Below are positions 5,141 through 6,426 of a DNA stretch of 6,426 nucleotides, one piece after another; within the stretch, counting starts at the first letter, position 1; each line of letters starts with the position of its first letter. The notes below the pieces were generated by a model that saw nothing but the letters and a program-made list of their open reading frames with translations, had not been told where the DNA came from and made no database searches. This stretch comes from Gemmatimonadota bacterium (GTDB lineage Bacteria > Gemmatimonadota > Gemmatimonadetes > Longimicrobiales > Longimicrobiaceae): contig JAFAYN010000511.1 of the NCBI GenBank assembly GCA_019240375.1, forward strand, positions 1-6,426. Direction: 5' to 3'. Position numbers and translations under genes: made by a program.

Positions 5141-6361
5141 TCACAGGTAGCTCAGCCACCAGTCGGTGCGCCGCCCCTTCACCCCGGCGAACCAGCGGCA
5201 GAGCGGGAAGGTGACGGCGAGTCCGAGCAGCCAGGCCAGGTAGGTGACGCCCAGGCCGAAGCCCGCCCCCGGGGCCGGCGTGGCGGCACCGGGCATCCCG
5301 AAGAGATGGTCCACCGGCCTCCCCGCCGCCAGCGACAGGCCGATGGCGAGCGAGTGCGCCACGAACCACTGCACCACGTAGAAAAAGAGCGGCACCCGCC
5401 CGTAGGCCACCAGCGCCCGCCCGAAGGGACCGCGCTCCCGGCGCTCCAGCCAGGCGAGCGCCAGGAGCGCGGGGCCGAGCGTCATCAGCAGGTACAGGAG
5501 CGACGCCGGGTTCTTGGTGGTGTTCAGGAAGGAAAGGACGGTGAAGACGGGTGTCGGCTGCACCGACCAGGGCGCGGGATCGCCGTACAGGTCGAGGGCG
5601 CGACCGGCGACGAAGGCCGCGACCGCCGCCCCCCCCGTCCGGAGCAGGAAGCGCCGGCGCCTCCCGGGCTCCCAGCCGTACACCGTCCCCAGCGCGTAGC
5701 CGAGCAGCATCACCCCGACCCAGGGGACGATGGGGTACGCCACCAGCAGCGGGACGCCGAACACCTGGATCATCCCCTGCCGGTGCAGGAGCATCCACGC
5801 CGTGCCGGGCACCTGCCACCCGTCGGCCAGGTCATGCAGCGCGACGATGGCGAGGCCGAGCGCCGCGACGGCCGCCACGGGGAGGCGGAGGCGGACCAGG
5901 GCGGCGAGCACCACCATCGACACGCCGATGGCCCAGATCACCTCCAGCATCCCGGGGAAGGCCCGGTAGTCGAGGTCGAACGCCAGCCCGAAGCGGATGA
6001 CGGTGAACTCCAGCACCACCAGCCAGAGGCCGCGAGTGACCAGGTAGCGGGCGAGCTCCGCCCTCGACCTCCCGCGCGCGAGCCGGAGGGAGGCCCCCAC
6101 CCCGGCCAACAGGACGAACAGGGGAGCGCAGAAGTGGGTGACCCACCGGGTGAAGAAGAGCGGGACCGTGGTCCGGGCCAGGTCGGTGGGGTTGAAGAAA
6201 AACGCGTCGCGGTTGACGTAGTCGCGGGTGTGGTCCAGGAGCATGACCACGATGATGATCCCGCGCAGCACGTCCACCGCGTCGAGACGCGCGCGGCGAG
6301 CCGGCGCCGCGGGGCGCGCCGTACCATCGGCCGGGTGGGCCGTAGCGAGGAGGGTGGACAT
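5141..6361 (-). CDS. HGSNAT/DUF1624-like multispanning membrane protein
   Basis: This is a 406-residue polytopic membrane protein with about ten hydrophobic segments. After a short Ala/Arg-rich cytoplasmic N-terminus, RLDAVDVLRGIIIVVMLLDH (25-44) is the typical opening of the heparan-alpha-glucosaminide N-acetyltransferase catalytic-domain family (bacterial DUF1624). It is followed by TRDYVN, PTDLARTTVPLFFTRWVTHF and APLFVLLAGVGASL, all characteristic of the bacterial subgroup of about 380-410 residues. His44 is the conserved-looking histidine of the opening motif. The C-terminal part has paired helices with GRVPLFFYVVQWFVAHSLAI and a W-x-W-x-L end. Family members are thought to transfer acyl groups across or at the cytoplasmic membrane, but bacterial substrates are mostly unknown, so none is assigned. 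The start is ATG at 6361, without a Shine-Dalgarno sequence. It sits three bases after a probable upstream stop codon, suggesting translational coupling. Confidence 0.83.
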   Translation of the reverse strand: MSTLLATAHPADGTARPAAPARRARLDAVDVLRGIIIVVMLLDHTRDYVNRDAFFFNPTDLARTTVPLFFTRWVTHFCAPLFVLLAGVGASLRLARGRSRAELARYLVTRGLWLVVLEFTVIRFGLAFDLDYRAFPGMLEVIWAIGVSMVVLAALVRLRLPVAAVAALGLAIVALHDLADGWQVPGTAWMLLHRQGMIQVFGVPLLVAYPIVPWVGVMLLGYALGTVYGWEPGRRRRFLLRTGGAAVAAFVAGRALDLYGDPAPWSVQPTPVFTVLSFLNTTKNPASLLYLLMTLGPALLALAWLERRERGPFGRALVAYGRVPLFFYVVQWFVAHSLAIGLSLAAGRPVDHLFGMPGAATPAPGAGFGLGVTYLAWLLGLAVTFPLCRWFAGVKGRRTDWWLSYL

Positions 6362-6364
6362 GGG

Positions 6365-6426
6365 CTAACGCGGCTCGGGAATGGGGAGGTCGGCGGCGCC
6401 GCGGACCGGCCGCCGCCGGGCGGTGC
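6365..6426 (-). CDS. Probable C-terminal end of an upstream gene, truncated
   Basis: On the minus strand a frame open from the window edge ends in TAG at 6367-6365, three bases before the membrane-protein ATG. It reads TARRRPVRGAADLPIPEPR. Seventeen of 19 third codon positions are G or C, in line with the real genes here. The close spacing fits an operon with the next gene and would explain why that gene lacks a ribosome binding site. Nineteen residues are too few to identify a family, and a GC-rich stretch can look coding by chance. Confidence 0.4.
   Translation of the reverse strand, partial: TARRRPVRGAADLPIPEPR

Noticed and set aside
1..6426. CRISPR array, tRNA/rRNA genes, insertion sequences or phage attachment sites.
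   Set aside because: No regularly spaced repeats, tRNA-like cloverleaf, transposase motifs or terminal inverted repeats were seen on either strand. Nearly all of the window is accounted for by genes.

Overview
This is a GC-rich window (roughly 70% G+C, strong third-position G/C in every gene) from a bacterium. All supportable genes lie on the minus strand, so the biology reads from right (6426) to left (1). Haem made from glutamyl-tRNA (C5 pathway), a HemX/CcsA-type membrane protein, siroheme synthesis and an exported LysM protein suggest a Gram-negative-type, high-GC environmental bacterium. The gene order and protein style remind me of Gemmatimonadota (Longimicrobium-like), but this is an impression, not a placement. 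The long plus-strand reading frames are antisense shadows of the minus-strand genes.

Layout in transcriptional order. (1) 6426-6365: probable C-terminal tail of an upstream gene. (2) 6361-5141: multispanning membrane protein of the HGSNAT/DUF1624 type, probably an acyltransferase-like protein. (3) 5140-5000: 141-bp non-coding gap with 11-bp-spaced direct repeats, a plausible operator/promoter region. (4) 4999-4574 and 4574-4125: a complete type II toxin-antitoxin pair of the Xre/MbcA/ParS antitoxin plus RES-domain (NAD+-targeting) toxin class, with a one-base TGATG overlap. (5) 4124-3975: gap with a good sigma70-like promoter (17-bp spacer). (6) 3974-2952: secreted or periplasmic LysM protein with a TTG start and an apparently duplicated beta-rich module. 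(7) 2951-2852: gap with a strong hairpin (9-bp perfect stem), then a clear Shine-Dalgarno sequence. (8) 2851-2036, 2039-1401 and 1419-121: tightly packed tetrapyrrole operon of a CcsA/HemX-like protein, siroheme synthase N-terminal type (precorrin-2 dehydrogenase/ferrochelatase), and hemA glutamyl-tRNA reductase. (9) 77-1: probable start of another gene, cut by the window edge.

How the genes fit together: HemA makes glutamate-1-semialdehyde, the entry to all tetrapyrroles. The siroheme enzyme takes precorrin-2 into siroheme for sulfite/nitrite reduction. The CcsA/HemX protein either supports cytochrome c maturation or modulates HemA. Overlapping reading frames (GTGA at 2036-2039 and a 19-bp overlap at 1401-1419) point to translational coupling. 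The toxin-antitoxin pair is an independent unit sitting between housekeeping-like genes. I do not see a clearly new system; the most worthwhile leads are the repeat-bearing toxin-antitoxin control region, the duplicated module in the LysM protein, and the hairpin ahead of the haem operon.
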